Part shown: positions 19,209 through 28,981 of the stretch, piece after piece | Position numbering within the stretch: the first letter of the stretch is position 1 | Layout of the letters: each line of letters opens with the position of its first letter | The notes under the pieces: model-generated | Database searches by the model: none | What the model was told of the DNA's origin: nothing | The model's input: the letters and a program-made list of their open reading frames with translations, nothing else | Program-made: the position numbers and the translations under genes | From: Diaphorobacter aerolatus | Lineage (GTDB): Bacteria > Pseudomonadota > Gammaproteobacteria > Burkholderiales > Burkholderiaceae_C | Assembly: GCF_014489535.1 (NCBI RefSeq) | Contig: NZ_CP060783.1 | Coordinates: forward strand, 3,238,501-3,302,500 | DNA: 64,000 nucleotides | Reading direction: 5' to 3'

Positions 19209-20632
19209 ATGAGCATGAATCTGGTCACGCTGCTGTACCTCATTGCGAGCGTCTGCTTCATCCAGGCCCTGAAGGGCCTGTCGCATCCCACCACCTCGAT
19301 TCGCGGCAATGTCTTCGGCATGGTCGGCATGGCGATTGCGGTGGTCACCACCGCTGCGCTGATCTACAAGCTCGCGGGCAACCACGCGCAGGGCCTGCTC
19401 TGGGTGCTCGGTGGACTCGTCGTCGGTGGCGGCATCGGCGCCACCATGGCCAACCGGGTCGAGATGACCAAGATGCCCGAACTCGTCGCCTTCATGCACA
19501 GCATGATCGGCTTGGCGGCGGTATTCATCGCCGTCGCTGCGGCGGTCGAGCCCTGGGCCTTTGGCATCACAGGCCACAACTCGCCGATTCCCCACGGCAA
19601 CCGCCTCGAACTGGCTTTGGGCGCGGCCATCGGTGCGATCACCTTCAGCGGCTCGGTGATCGCGTTCGGCAAGCTCTCGGGCAAATACAAGTTCCGCCTG
19701 TTCCAGGGAGCGCCCGTGCAGTTCAAGGGCCAGCACATCCTGAATCTGGTGCTTGCCCTGGCGCTGGTGTTCTTCATCGTCGGTTTCACGATCAGGGAAT
19801 CGCGCTTTGACCTGTGGATGCTGATCGCGCTGTCCTTTGTGCTCGGCGTGCTGATCATCATCCCGATCGGTGGCGCGGACATGCCGGTCGTGGTCTCGAT
19901 GCTCAACAGCTACTCGGGCTGGGCTGCGGCGGGCATCGGTTTCTCGCTCAACAACAGCATGCTGATCATCGCGGGCTCGCTGGTCGGAAGCTCGGGCGCG
20001 ATCCTCAGCTACATCATGTGCAAGGCGATGAACCGTTCGTTCTTCAACGTGATCCTCGGCGGATTCGGCGGTGACACGGCAGCGGCCACGGGCGGCAAGG
20101 CCGAACAGCGTCCCGTGAAGAGCGGCAGCGCCGACGATGCAGCGTTCGTGCTGAGCCAGGCGGAAACCGTCATCATCGTGCCGGGCTACGGCCTGGCCGT
20201 GGCACGCGCCCAGCATGCCGTCAAGGAACTCGCGCTCAAGCTCATTGAAAAGGGCGTGAACGTGAAATACGCCATCCACCCGGTGGCGGGCCGCATGCCA
20301 GGTCACATGAACGTGCTGCTCGCCGAGGCCGAAGTGCCGTATGACCAGGTGTTCGAGATGGAAGACATCAACGGCGAATTCGGGCAGGCGGACGTAGCCA
20401 TCATTCTCGGCGCGAACGACGTCGTGAACCCTGCCGCGCACACCAAGGGCAGCCCGATCTATGGCATGCCGATCCTGGAAGCCTACAAGGCCAAGACGAT
20501 CATCGTGAACAAGCGGTCGATGGCCGCAGGGTATGCGGGCTGGACAACGAACTGTTCTACATGGACAAGACCATGATGGTGTTTGGGGATGCGAAGAAGG
20601 TGGTGGAGGATATCGGTAAGGCTATCGAGTAA
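19209..20632 (+). CDS. pntB: NAD(P) transhydrogenase subunit beta (3' end interrupted by one missing base)
   Basis: PntB carries about nine membrane helices of the proton channel and the C-terminal NADP(H)-binding domain III. The NADP site VIIVPGYGLAVARAQHAV, the segment YAIHPVAGRMPGHMNVLLAE and LGANDVVNPAA are all clear. The frame breaks in GGG at 20537-20539; one added G restores AAGYAGLDNELFYMDKTMM and the normal stop at 20632. The restored length is about 475 aa. A terminator follows 39 bases later, closing the operon. Confidence 0.94.
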
Positions 20633-20670
20633 GTAAGGCTTTACTCCACGGCTTGGTTTGGCTTGATCGT

Positions 20671-20704
20671 GCCGCGCGGGATTGTTTCTTTGCGCGGCTT
20701 TTTT
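20671..20704 (+). terminator. Rho-independent terminator of the pnt operon
   Basis: A 7-bp GC stem (GCCGCGC/GCGCGGC) with a 14-base loop is followed by six Ts. Confidence 0.8.
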
Positions 20705-20729
20705 GCGTTTGTGGTGGGTTGGGGTTTCG

Positions 20730-21415
20730 GGCCGGGATGTGCGCCCGGCGGCGCAGTCACCTTTTGCTTGCGCGCAAAAGGTAACCCAAAACGCGCTTTG
20801 AATACCTGCGGCAGAACTCGCTTTGCTACTGCGTAGCGCCGCTCGGACAACCGCCGCAAGTCAGTGGGAATGCGGGAGGTGTGTTCGGCGCATTGCTTCG
20901 CTCGCGCCTTTTCATCTCGCGACTTCGCGAGATGGTGGGTGTCTGTGGTGGATTTGAGTTTCTGGCCGGGATGTGCGCCCGGCAGCGCAGTCACCTTTTG
21001 CTGCGCGCAAAAGGTAACCCAAGACGCGCTTTGAATACCTGCGGCAGAACTCGCTTTGCTACTGCGTAGCGCCGCTCGGACAACCGCCGCAAGTCAGTGG
21101 GAATGCGGGGAGGGGTGTTCGGCGCATTGCTTCGCTCGCGCCTTTTTCATCTCGCGATTTCGCGAGATGGTGGGTGTCTGTGGTGGATTTTAGTTTTCTG
21201 GCCGGGATGTGCGCCCGGTGGCGCAGTCTCCTTTTGCTTGCGCGCAAAAGGTAACCCAAGACGCGCTCTGAATACCTGCGGCAGAACTCGCTTTGCTACT
21301 GCGTAGCGCCGCTCGGACAACCACCGCAAGTCAGTGGGAATGCGGGGAGGGGTGGTCGGCGCATAGCTACGCTCGCGCCTTTTTTCATCTCGCGACTTCG
21401 CGAGATGGTGGCCTG
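20730..21415. repeat. Three tandem copies of a ~235-bp intergenic repeat
   Basis: Copies begin at 20730, 20964 and 21200, each with GGCCGGGATGTGCGCCCGG. They are nearly identical and differ by single substitutions and indels. Each unit has at least three internal hairpins: the opening CCGGG/CCCGG, CCTTTTGC/GCAAAAGG, and CATCTCGCGA/TCGCGAGATG with a 2-base loop. No copy has a plausible gene. A diverged fourth copy lies at 24938. The element occupies the gap between pntB and the MOSC gene and may be a non-autonomous mobile or REP-like element. Confidence 0.85.
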
Positions 21416-21454
21416 CGGTCTGTGGATTGTTTTTGTTTCGAGTATCTTTGTCGC

Positions 21455-22149
21455 ATGAACTCTGCTGATTTTTCTCCGCGCGTTCGGGCGGTGCTTGTGG
21501 GGCGTGTCGAGGCTTTGGGTGCAACGCGCAGCGCGATTCGCAAACTGCCGGTGGCTGATGCTGTCGAGGTTGCCGAGATGGGGCTGGCGGGGACGAGCAG
21601 GCCGATCTGCGCATTCATGGCGGCGTCTACAAGGCCGTGCATTGCTATGCGTGGGAGCACTATGCGCGGTGGCGGGAGGCGTTGCCCGGCAATGCGTTGT
21701 GGGATGCGCCGGGGGCGTTCGGCGAGAACCTGAGCGTCGAGGGGTTGCGTGAGCAGGATGTGTGCATAGGTGATCGCTGGCAGATCGGGTCTGCACAGTT
21801 TCTCGTGAGCCAGGGGCGGCAGCCGTGCTTCAAGCTGAATCTGCGTTTTGGCGTGCGCGACATGTCTGCGCGCGTGCAGGATTCGTTGATGGCGGGATGG
21901 TATCTGCAGGTGGTGCAGGCCGGCGCGGTGCGGGCGGGCGATGCGCTTGAGCTGCTTGCGCGGCCGCATCCGGAGTACAGCGTTGCGCGGCTGCTGGAAA
22001 TGATTCGCGACCGGTTGACCGACGAGACAGCGCTGCGCGAGGTGCTCGAGTTGCCGCTGACGCCAAGCTGGCGCAAGTTGTTCGAGGCGCGCATGAAGAC
22101 CGCTCGCGTTGAGGACTGGAGTCGGCGCATGCAGGGCGGCGGTCACTGA
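21455..22149 (+). CDS. MOSC-domain protein, YiiM-like (interrupted by one missing base)
   Basis: MOSC domains bind molybdenum cofactor or related sulfur carriers; YiiM-type members detoxify N-hydroxylated bases with molybdenum cofactor. The core is visible: DEQADLRIHGGVYKAV, then YAWEHYARWRE, then GAFGENLSVEG, and the conserved cysteine in VSQGRQPCFKLN. The frame breaks in GGGG at 21589-21592; one added G joins EMGLAG to DEQADL. The restored length is about 231 aa. The ATG at 21455 lies just after the last tandem repeat. The substrate is not determined by sequence. Confidence 0.85.
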
Positions 22150-22267
22150 CGGCCACTGCTGCTGCTTCATGCTGCATTCGTTCGTTCATTCACCGGTTTT
22201 CACGCACCATCCATGCCCTCAGAAGATGCGAGGCATTCGCATTTTCTGAGGCGTCTGTGATAAAAGT

Positions 22268-22279
22268 GAACGACCGTGC
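22268..22279. promoter_or_regulatory. Candidate TetR-type operator upstream of fadD
   Basis: GAACGACCGTGC matches at 11 of 12 positions the reverse complement of the perfect palindrome at 30721-30732, upstream of an esterase gene. It is 120 bases before the fadD start. Palindromes of the GAACG-CGTTC type are typical of TetR-family fatty-acid regulators in proteobacteria; assignment to one regulator is inference. Confidence 0.4.
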
Positions 22280-22398
22280 AGAACGTCGCATTTCTCTAGG
22301 GTATTCCAGACTCCGAAATCCAACGGCTCACGGGACAATGCCCGGGATTTAGCCAAATTTCTTTGCATCAGACTTCGAGAAAAGCAGGAGACCCCAGA

Positions 22399-24081
22399 AT
22401 GACAGATCGCCCCTGGCTCAGCGCTTATCCGCCGGGCGTGCCATCCGATATCGACCCAACGCAGTACGAGTCGCTGGTCGAACTCATGGAGCAGGCATTT
22501 CGTGATTTCGCGGGCCGGTCGGCCTTCAGTTTCATGGGCAAGGATTTCTCCTATGCGCAGACCGATGCGGAGAGTCGCCAGCTTGCTGCCTATCTGCAAT
22601 CGCTAGGGTTGGTGAAGGGTGATCGCGTGGCGATCATGATGCCCAACGTGCCGCAGTACCCGGTGGCGGTGGCGGCCATTTTGCGGGCGGGGCTGGTGGT
22701 GGTGAATGTGAATCCGCTCTACACCCCGCGCGAGCTGGAGCATCAGCTCAAGGACTCGGGCACCAAGGCCATCATCATCGTGGAGAATTTCGCGGCCACC
22801 CTGCAATCCTGCATCGCCAACACGCCGGTCAAGCATGTGGTGTTGGCCACCATGGGTGATCGCATGGGATTTCTCAAGGGCACGGTGATCAACTACGTGG
22901 TGCGCAACGTGAAGAAGCTCGTGCCGCAGTTCTCGCTGCCGGGCTCCGTGCGCTTCAACGACGCGCTGGCCCGAGGTGCGAAGGCTTCGTTCAGCAAGCC
23001 CGCAATCCAGCCCGACGACATTGCGCTGCTGCAATACACCGGCGGCACGACCGGGGTGTCGAAAGGCGCGGTGCTTTTGCATCGGAACATCATCGCCAAC
23101 GTGTTGCAGTCCGAGGCCTGGAATGCGCCCGTGATGAGCAAGGTGCCGACGGGCGAACAACCCACCAACATCTGCGCGCTGCCGCTCTATCACATCTTCG
23201 CCTTCACGGTGAACATGATGCTGTCAATGCGCACTGGCGGAAAAAGCATCCTGATTCCAAATCCACGCGATCTGCCGGGTGTGCTCAAGGAGCTTTCCAG
23301 GCAGACCTTCCACAGCTTCCCGGCGGTGAACACGCTGTTCAACGGGCTTGCGAACCACCCCGATTTCGGGACCGTGAACTGGAGGAACCTCAAATGCTCC
23401 GTCGGTGGCGGCATGGCGGTGCAGGGCGCGGTCGCCAAGTTGTGGCTCGAGAAGACCGGCTGCCCGATCGTCGAAGGCTACGGCCTGTCGGAAACCAGTC
23501 CGTCCGCGAGTTGCAACCCGATCACCTCCAAGGAATTCTCGGGCACCATCGGGGTGCCGATTCCGAGCACCTACATGAAGCTCGTGGACGATCAGGGCCG
23601 GGACGTGATCCTGCTGTCTACCCCCGGCGAAATCGTGATCAAGGGCCCGCAGGTCATGGCCGGCTACTGGCAGCGCCCGGACGAAACCGCCAAGGCCATG
23701 ACCGAGGACGGCTACTTCAAGACCGGTGACATTGGCATCATCGATGATCGCGGCTATTTCAAGATCGTGGATCGCAAGAAGGACATGGTGCTGGTGAGCG
23801 GCTTCAATGTGTATCCGAACGAGGTCGAGGACGTGGTGGCGACGCTGCCCGGCGTGCTGGAATGTGCCGTCGTCGGCGTGCCCGACGAAAAGACCGGCGA
23901 GGCCGTGAAGCTCGTGATCGTGAAGAAGGACCAGAGCCTGACCGAGGCCCAGGTCAAGGAGTTCTGCCAGAACAACCTGACGGGCTACAAACGCCCGCGC
24001 GTCATCGAGTTCCGCGAGAGCCTGCCCAAGACCCCCGTGGGCAAGATCCTGCGCCGTGAGTTGCGGGACGACAAGAAGTAG
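22399..24081 (+). CDS. fadD: Long-chain fatty-acid-CoA ligase
   Basis: This enzyme activates fatty acids to acyl-CoA with ATP, the entry to beta-oxidation, and acts at the inner face of the membrane. The AMP-binding motif YTGGTTGVSKGAVLLHRN is at about residues 212-229. GYGLSETSPSAS and TGDIGIIDDRGYFKIVDRKK follow, with the catalytic lysine region TPVGKILRREL at the end. At 560 aa it matches E. coli FadD. The ATG at 22399 follows a GCAGGAG site. The frame is intact. mtnN follows 50 bases later. Confidence 0.95.
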   Translation: MTDRPWLSAYPPGVPSDIDPTQYESLVELMEQAFRDFAGRSAFSFMGKDFSYAQTDAESRQLAAYLQSLGLVKGDRVAIMMPNVPQYPVAVAAILRAGLVVVNVNPLYTPRELEHQLKDSGTKAIIIVENFAATLQSCIANTPVKHVVLATMGDRMGFLKGTVINYVVRNVKKLVPQFSLPGSVRFNDALARGAKASFSKPAIQPDDIALLQYTGGTTGVSKGAVLLHRNIIANVLQSEAWNAPVMSKVPTGEQPTNICALPLYHIFAFTVNMMLSMRTGGKSILIPNPRDLPGVLKELSRQTFHSFPAVNTLFNGLANHPDFGTVNWRNLKCSVGGGMAVQGAVAKLWLEKTGCPIVEGYGLSETSPSASCNPITSKEFSGTIGVPIPSTYMKLVDDQGRDVILLSTPGEIVIKGPQVMAGYWQRPDETAKAMTEDGYFKTGDIGIIDDRGYFKIVDRKKDMVLVSGFNVYPNEVEDVVATLPGVLECAVVGVPDEKTGEAVKLVIVKKDQSLTEAQVKEFCQNNLTGYKRPRVIEFRESLPKTPVGKILRRELRDDKK

Positions 24082-24131
24082 GACATCCCACCGCCTCGAT
24101 TTGAAGAAAAAGAAGAAAAACAGCATAAGCC

Positions 24132-24898
24132 GTGACCATCGCCATCATCAGCGCCCTGCCGCAGGAGCAGGGCAGCCTTGTCCAGGCACTGCAACAGCCC
24201 GAAAAGATCGTCGTCACTCGTTCCGGGCGCACATTCTGGCGCGGCGAACTGCACGGGCACGCGGTGGTGCTCGCGTTGTCGGGTATCGGCAAGGTGGCGG
24301 CCGCCACGACCGCGACGGTGCTGGCTGAGCGCTTTGGCGTCACGCGCATTTTGTTCACTGGTGTGGCCGGTGGCATTGGTGCCGATGTGCGCGTGGGCGA
24401 CGTGGTGGTGGCGCGCGAGTATCTGCAGCACGACATGGACGCCTCGCCGATTTTCGAGCGCTGGCTCGTGCCCGGCTATCCGCAGATCCGCATGCCCTGT
24501 GATCCGGTGATGACGCAAGCCCTGCTCGCCGCGACCCGCAGGGCGGTGGAGCAAGACAGTCATGAGATCGACTGGGCATCGCTCGGGCTGGAACCCGCTC
24601 ACATGCCGCGCGTGCACACGGGGTTGATCGTGAGCGGTGACCGGTTTGTGAGCACCGCGCTTGAATCCAACGTGCTGCGGACCTCGCTTGAGTCAGCGGG
24701 ACATGCCGTGTTGGCGGTGGAAATGGAGGGGCGGCCGTGGCGCAGGTTTGCGCTGACTATGGGATTGCGTTTGCTGCGGTGCGGACGGTGTCTGATCGCG
24801 CGGATGACGCGGCGCATCTGGATTTTTTGCAGTTTGTGGAGGTGGTGGCGAGTCGGTATGCGGATCATGTCGTGCATGCGTTCCTGTCTCTTCTTTGA
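24132..24898 (+). CDS. mtnN: 5'-methylthioadenosine/S-adenosylhomocysteine nucleosidase (interrupted by one missing base)
   Basis: This hydrolase cleaves the glycosidic bond of methylthioadenosine and S-adenosylhomocysteine for methionine and purine salvage. The family features are ISALPQEQG at the start, LSGIGKVAAATT, FTGVAGGIGADVRVGDVVVA and the ribose-binding AVEMEG. The frame breaks in GGGG at 24728-24731; one added G restores VEMEGAAVAQVCADYGIAFA and the stop at 24898. GTG at 24132 is the start because no in-frame ATG precedes the conserved first strand. Restored length is about 255 aa. Confidence 0.9.
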
Positions 24899-24937
24899 TT
24901 TTTTTGTTTTGGCTGGTTGGATTGGTTTTGTGCTGCT

Positions 24938-25110
24938 GGCCGGGATTGCGCCCGGCGGCGCAGTACCTTTTTGTCTTGCCAAAAAGGCACCAAAAAGCGC
25001 TTTCAATACCTGCGGCAGAACTCGCTTCGTTCCTTCGTCACTTCGCTCGGACAACCGCCGCAAGTCAGCTGGAAAGAGGTGCGTTCGGCACTTTGCTTCG
25101 CTCGTGCCTG
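24938..25110. repeat. Diverged fourth copy of the ~235-bp repeat
   Basis: The order of blocks matches the tandem copies at 20730: GGCCGGGATT-GCGCCCGGC, then a CCTTTTTG/CAAAAAGG hairpin, then AATACCTGCGGCAGAACTCGC, then CTCGGACAACCGCCGCAAGT. Within the hairpin both arms have changed together, so pairing is kept. It begins 40 bases after mtnN. Confidence 0.75.
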
Positions 25111-25327
25111 GGTTGAGTTGCGTGGAGGCGTATGCGCCCGCTACTGCACGAGCGCAGCGACGTGCCGACTCCCGATCCCTGGCCCTCTGACCACGCCTGG
25201 GGCGAGGCGGTCGTGCGGTGGCTGTTGCGTCAAGTGACGCAACAGCTTCAACGTCTAGCTCACGGCAATTGTTTGAGCGGAGAGCCGCAGGCTCGCAGCG
25301 AGTTTTGCCGTGCACCGCACGACCGTC

Positions 25328-25449
25328 TCGCCCCAGGTCGCCCCTCGCAACGCGAGGGGTCGTGGGCAGCGGGCTCAACTTTCTTTGATTACTTTCTTTT
25401 TTGACAAAAGAAAGTAATTCGCCTGCCGGGGCGAGACCCGGCCAGCGGC
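25328..25449. repeat. Second repeat family, copy 1 (~121 bp)
   Basis: This block contains a CCCCTCGC-AAC-GCGAGGGG hairpin and a perfect 11-bp inverted repeat TACTTTCTTTT/AAAAGAAAGTA, and ends CCGGGGCGAGACCCGGCCAGCGG. A close copy starts at 25493. No ORF is supported. The preceding 25111-25327 holds no gene I can support. Confidence 0.75.
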
Positions 25450-25492
25450 CTCAGGCAGGCAAGTCAGAGGGGATACCGAGAAATACGCTCGG

Positions 25493-25613
25493 TTCGCCCC
25501 AAGTCGCCCTCGCAACGCGAGGGTCGTAGGCAGCGGGCTCAACTTTCTTTGATTATTTTCTTTTTTGAAAAAATAAAGTAATTCGCCCGCCGGGGCGAGT
25601 CCCGGCCAGCGGC
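25493..25613. repeat. Second repeat family, copy 2 (~121 bp)
   Basis: This is a direct repeat of 25328-25449 with the same block order. The A/T inverted repeat is degraded here (TTATTTTCTTTT/AAAAAATAAAGTAA). It ends 3 bases from the corA stop codon, so corA transcripts on the minus strand would run straight into it. Confidence 0.75.
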
Positions 25614-25615
25614 TC

Positions 25616-26602
25616 CTACTTCAACCACCCACGCTTACGGAAGTAAAGCATGGGAATCAGCGCGCTACAGATCATCAACCCAATCCCGAAGCCATACCCA
25701 AACTCCCACTCCAGCTCAGGCATGAACTTGAAGTTCATCCCGTACACGCTGGCGATCAAGGTGGGTGGCAGCAGGGCCACGCTGGCCACGGAGAAGATCT
25801 TGATGATCTTGTTCTGGTTGATGTTGATGAAACCGACGGTCGCGTCCATCAGGAAGTTGATCTTGTCGAACAGGAACGCCGTGTGGCTGTCGAGCGATTC
25901 GATGTCGCGCAGAATCTGGCGCGCGTCTTCGAATTGTTCGGCGTTGAGCATCTTGGAGCGCATCATGAAGCTCACCGCGCGGCGCGTGTCGAGCATGTTG
26001 CGGCGAATGCGGCCGTTCAGGTCTTCCTGCCGGGCGATGGCGGCCAGGACCTCGCTGGCCTTGGCGTCGGTCACGTCGCCGGAGAGCACCTGGGTGCTGA
26101 CGAGTTTCAGTTCGTCATAGATGCCTTCGAGCGTGTCGGCGGAGTACTCGGCGTCGGCGTCGTAGAGCTTGAGCAGAACTTCCTTGGCGTCTTCGATCAG
26201 TCCCGGCGCGCGGCGCGCGCGCAGGCGCACGAGGCGGAACACCGGTACGTCGTCGTCGTGGATCGAGAACAGCACGCCCTTGCTCTTGAGCGAATCGTTG
26301 ACGAGGTTCAGGATGAAGGCGACGCGCACGGCACGCGGGTCGTCGTCGATGTCGACCAGAAAGTCGCTGCGGATGTGGAGTTCGCCGTTGTCTTCTTCGT
26401 AGAAGCGGGCCGATTCTTCGAGGTCGTCATCGGTCGCGTCCTCGGGGATGGACAGGCCATAGTGCTGCGTGACCCAGCGCTTTTCCTCGACCGTGGGCGA
26501 TTCCAGGTCCACCCAGATGGGCTGAAAACGCTTGAGTTCTTCCAGCGATTCGATTTCTTCCTGAACCAGGCGACCGTTGGCGAGCGTGAAGATGTTGAGC
26601 AT
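25616..26602 (-). CDS. corA: Magnesium/cobalt transporter CorA
   Basis: CorA is a homopentameric inner-membrane Mg2+ channel. The protein has a long acidic cytosolic N-terminal domain, a long helix, and two C-terminal transmembrane helices joined at the signature YGMNF (GMN at about residues 288-290). It ends in the basic RKRGWLK. The 328-aa length is standard. The frame is intact. The 138-base gap before the UDG-like gene upstream suggests its own promoter. Confidence 0.93.
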   Translation of the reverse strand: MLNIFTLANGRLVQEEIESLEELKRFQPIWVDLESPTVEEKRWVTQHYGLSIPEDATDDDLEESARFYEEDNGELHIRSDFLVDIDDDPRAVRVAFILNLVNDSLKSKGVLFSIHDDDVPVFRLVRLRARRAPGLIEDAKEVLLKLYDADAEYSADTLEGIYDELKLVSTQVLSGDVTDAKASEVLAAIARQEDLNGRIRRNMLDTRRAVSFMMRSKMLNAEQFEDARQILRDIESLDSHTAFLFDKINFLMDATVGFININQNKIIKIFSVASVALLPPTLIASVYGMNFKFMPELEWEFGYGFGIGLMICSALIPMLYFRKRGWLK

Positions 26603-26740
26603 TGCTCGGCGTTCCCGAATATGTGTGTGCGAGGGCGAATAGTGGTTCGCCCAGGGGCTGAACGCTACCGACCAGGGTAGGTTTCCACGGAAGCTGTCTC
26701 CACAAAATAATCCGCGATTATGGCACCCGCGCGAGCCTGT

Positions 26741-27534
26741 TCAGGCTTGGGAAGCTTTGCGCACCACGGCAAGTGCGCGGCACAGGTCGGCCCAGGCCGA
26801 TGCCTTGGCGTCGGGCGCGCGCAGCAGATAGGCCGGGTCGTAACTCACGATGGCCGGCGTGCCGTTGTACAGCGGGTGCTGCGCGGCGCGCAGGCGGCCC
26901 AGCGGTTCGCGATTGCCAAGGGTCGCCCGCGCCGCACCCAGACCGAGGATCAGCACCATCGAAGGCTGAAGCTCGTCCAGCACGTGGGCAAGCGCTGCCT
27001 TGACGGCGTCGGTGTGGAAGTCCTGCTGTTGCGACTGCGCGCCGCCGGGCGCGGAACGCTCCAGCACGCAGGCAAAGGTGCGCGGATGCAGGTGCAGGCG
27101 CATGGCGCGAAGCATGTTGTCGAGCAGTTTGCCGGAGTCGCCGCCGAACGGCTGGTCGGGCGTTGTGGTTTCAAAGACCACCAGCCAGCCCGAGCCCAGC
27201 TCTGCGGGTGTGGCCGCGGCGTCGGCATCCGGATAGAGAGGCTGCGGCGCGCGCAGCACCGAGGTGGCGGGTGCGGCGGCGGGCTCATGGTTCGTGGGCG
27301 CAAGCACCGGCGCGCTGTCGCGAACGGGGCGCGCCGCTGCGGGTGCGGTCTGGCGTTCGATGGCGGGCGGCGCCATCAGCACCGCGACATCATCATCATC
27401 ATTTGCCGCATCAGCGGCGGCGCGCGTTGCGGCGCGGGGGGCGCGGCGTCCGCCGTTTTCGCCACGGGTTGCCAGAGCGTGATGCCCATTTCCTGCAGCA
27501 TGGCACGTTGGCGTGCGTCGAGTTCGAGGCTCAT
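26741..27534 (-). CDS. Uracil-DNA-glycosylase-fold protein lacking key residues (interrupted by one missing base)
   Basis: The C-terminal 150 residues follow the family-4 UDG fold: PFGGDSGKLLDNMLRAM, then LQPSMVLILGLGAARATL, then the end PAYLLRAPDAKASAWADL. Three expected features are absent. The GEAPG loop reads VVFETTTPDQ, the HPS/HPA motif reads YDPAY with Asp for His (codon GAC), and I see no Fe-S cysteine set. A proline/alanine linker precedes the fold. The frame breaks in GGGGGG at 27436-27441 (CCCCCC on the coding strand). The ATG overlaps the rimI stop as ATGA, which fixes the start and shows coupling. Restored length is about 264 aa. Activity is doubtful. Confidence 0.75.
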
Positions 27535-28016
27535 AGTGGGATGCTCATGACGACGGCGTCTTCGCGCTCGCCCATGTCGGCGGGGTAATAGCGCTTGCGT
27601 TCACCGACGCGGCGAAAGCCGAATTTTTCATAGATTTCGCGGGCCCGCGTATTGCTCACACGCACTTCGAGCCACAGCCACTGAGCATTCTGAGAGCGCG
27701 CCCAAAGCACCAGCGCCTGCAGCAGCAAATGCGCGAAGCCCTTGCGCTGGTGGTCGGGTGCAACGGTGATGTTCAGCAGGTGAACCTCGTCCACGCCCTG
27801 CATCGCGACAAAGTAGCCCAGCAGCGCTTCGTCGTTCAGCAGCAACTGCATCTGGTAGCCCGACGCCATCGCGTCGATGAAGTTGCCGCGCGTCCAGGGA
27901 TGGGAGTAAGCGCTTTCTTCCACCTCCAGCAGTGCCTCCAGGCGCGACAGCGTCAGAAGCTCGAAGTGCAGATCCTCGTCTGCATCCTGGGGCGGGTCTA
28001 TGGGATGGGCGCTCAT
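27531..28016 (-). CDS. rimI: Ribosomal-protein-alanine N-acetyltransferase
   Basis: This GNAT acetyltransferase modifies the N-terminus of ribosomal protein S18. The acetyl-CoA site is in VAPDHQRKGFAHLLLQAL and the motif EVRVSNTRAREIYEKFGF follows. The N-terminal part (ESAYSHPWTRGNFIDAM) is typical of RimI. The ATG at 28016 (MSAHPIDPPQDADED) gives 161 aa; upstream in-frame codons reach into the tsaB 3' region and are not needed. It lies between tsaB and the UDG-like gene, the common betaproteobacterial order. Confidence 0.9.
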   Translation of the reverse strand: MSAHPIDPPQDADEDLHFELLTLSRLEALLEVEESAYSHPWTRGNFIDAMASGYQMQLLLNDEALLGYFVAMQGVDEVHLLNITVAPDHQRKGFAHLLLQALVLWARSQNAQWLWLEVRVSNTRAREIYEKFGFRRVGERKRYYPADMGEREDAVVMSIPL

Positions 28017-28120
28017 GAATTGTTGGAGTGGGAGTGTAGGCCGGAGCGGGCGAGTCCACCAAAGGTCTGCCGCTTCCCCGATCCTCACGAATGTACCAAC
28101 AGAACGGTCCTCGGCGCGCG

Positions 28121-28833
28121 TCATTCGCTCGGCTGCGCCAACCGTTTGGCCTGTTCGCGCTCCGCCGTCGTCTGCGCCACCTTGTCGCGGATGTACAGCG
28201 GCAGGGCCTCGCTTGCCGCAACCGCCAGACCCTGCGCGAGCAGCCCCGGCGCGAGACGCAGCATGGCCGCGGCCTTGGGCAGCGCCAACACGTGGTTTCC
28301 GGCCGGAGCCAGGCGTTCGCCGTACGCCGCACGCGCATTGCCGGCCACGGTGAAGCCCGGCGCGACGATCAGTTGCTCGGCGGCTGAAGGCTGAAGTCAC
28401 CCAGGCTGCGCCATTGACTGTTGTCTGCATCCCACAGATAGGCACCTGCATAGACCTCGTTCATGCGCGCGTCGAGCACCGCATGCACCTGCGTCGATCC
28501 GTGTTCAAAACGCGCGGTCTCGGCGACCGCGAGCAGCGAATCCACCGGCAGCACGGGCACGCCTTTGCCATGGCGCGCGCCAAAGGCCAGGCCCTGGGCC
28601 ACCGAGCACGCGGTGCGCAGGCCGGTGAACGAGCCAGGACCGCGACCAAAGACGATCAGGTCGAGATCATCGAAGGAAAACTGCGCGCGGGCCATCACAT
28701 CGCGGATCAGTGGAATCAGCGCGGCGGACGACTGCGCGCCGCCGGGCGCACTGCACTCGAGCACCGCGCCGTCGCCCTTTTGAACGGCAACGGAAAGCGT
28801 ATCGGTGCTGGTGTCTAGCGCAAGAAGATTCAT
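28121..28833 (-). CDS. tsaB: tRNA threonylcarbamoyladenosine synthase subunit TsaB (interrupted by one missing base)
   Basis: TsaB is the non-catalytic partner of TsaD in making t6A37 on ANN-decoding tRNAs. It has the ASKHA-fold start LLALDTSTDTLSVAV and the conserved GRGPGSFTGLRTACSVAQGL. The frame breaks at plus-strand GG 28379-28380; one added base restores LQPPEQLIVAPGF and the C-terminal region to the stop at 28121. The restored length is about 238 aa. Its pathway partner TsaC/Sua5 is encoded at 33821-34819. It is divergent from dacB. Confidence 0.9.
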
Positions 28834-28981
28834 GGTGCGGGGGAAAACGAGGGCGAGCGAAGCGGCGGGGGAGGGCGTCGTGCACGGGCAAGGCGCTCCA
28901 GGAATTATCGCCGTGCGACAATGTCCGTGGGCCTTGCCAGCTTTGTTGGCTGAAAAGCCCGATAAATCATAGACTTGCGGG

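Noticed and set aside
20730..21415. CRISPR-like array
   Set aside because: The units are about 235 bp with no short repeat and unique spacer pattern, and no cas gene is present.
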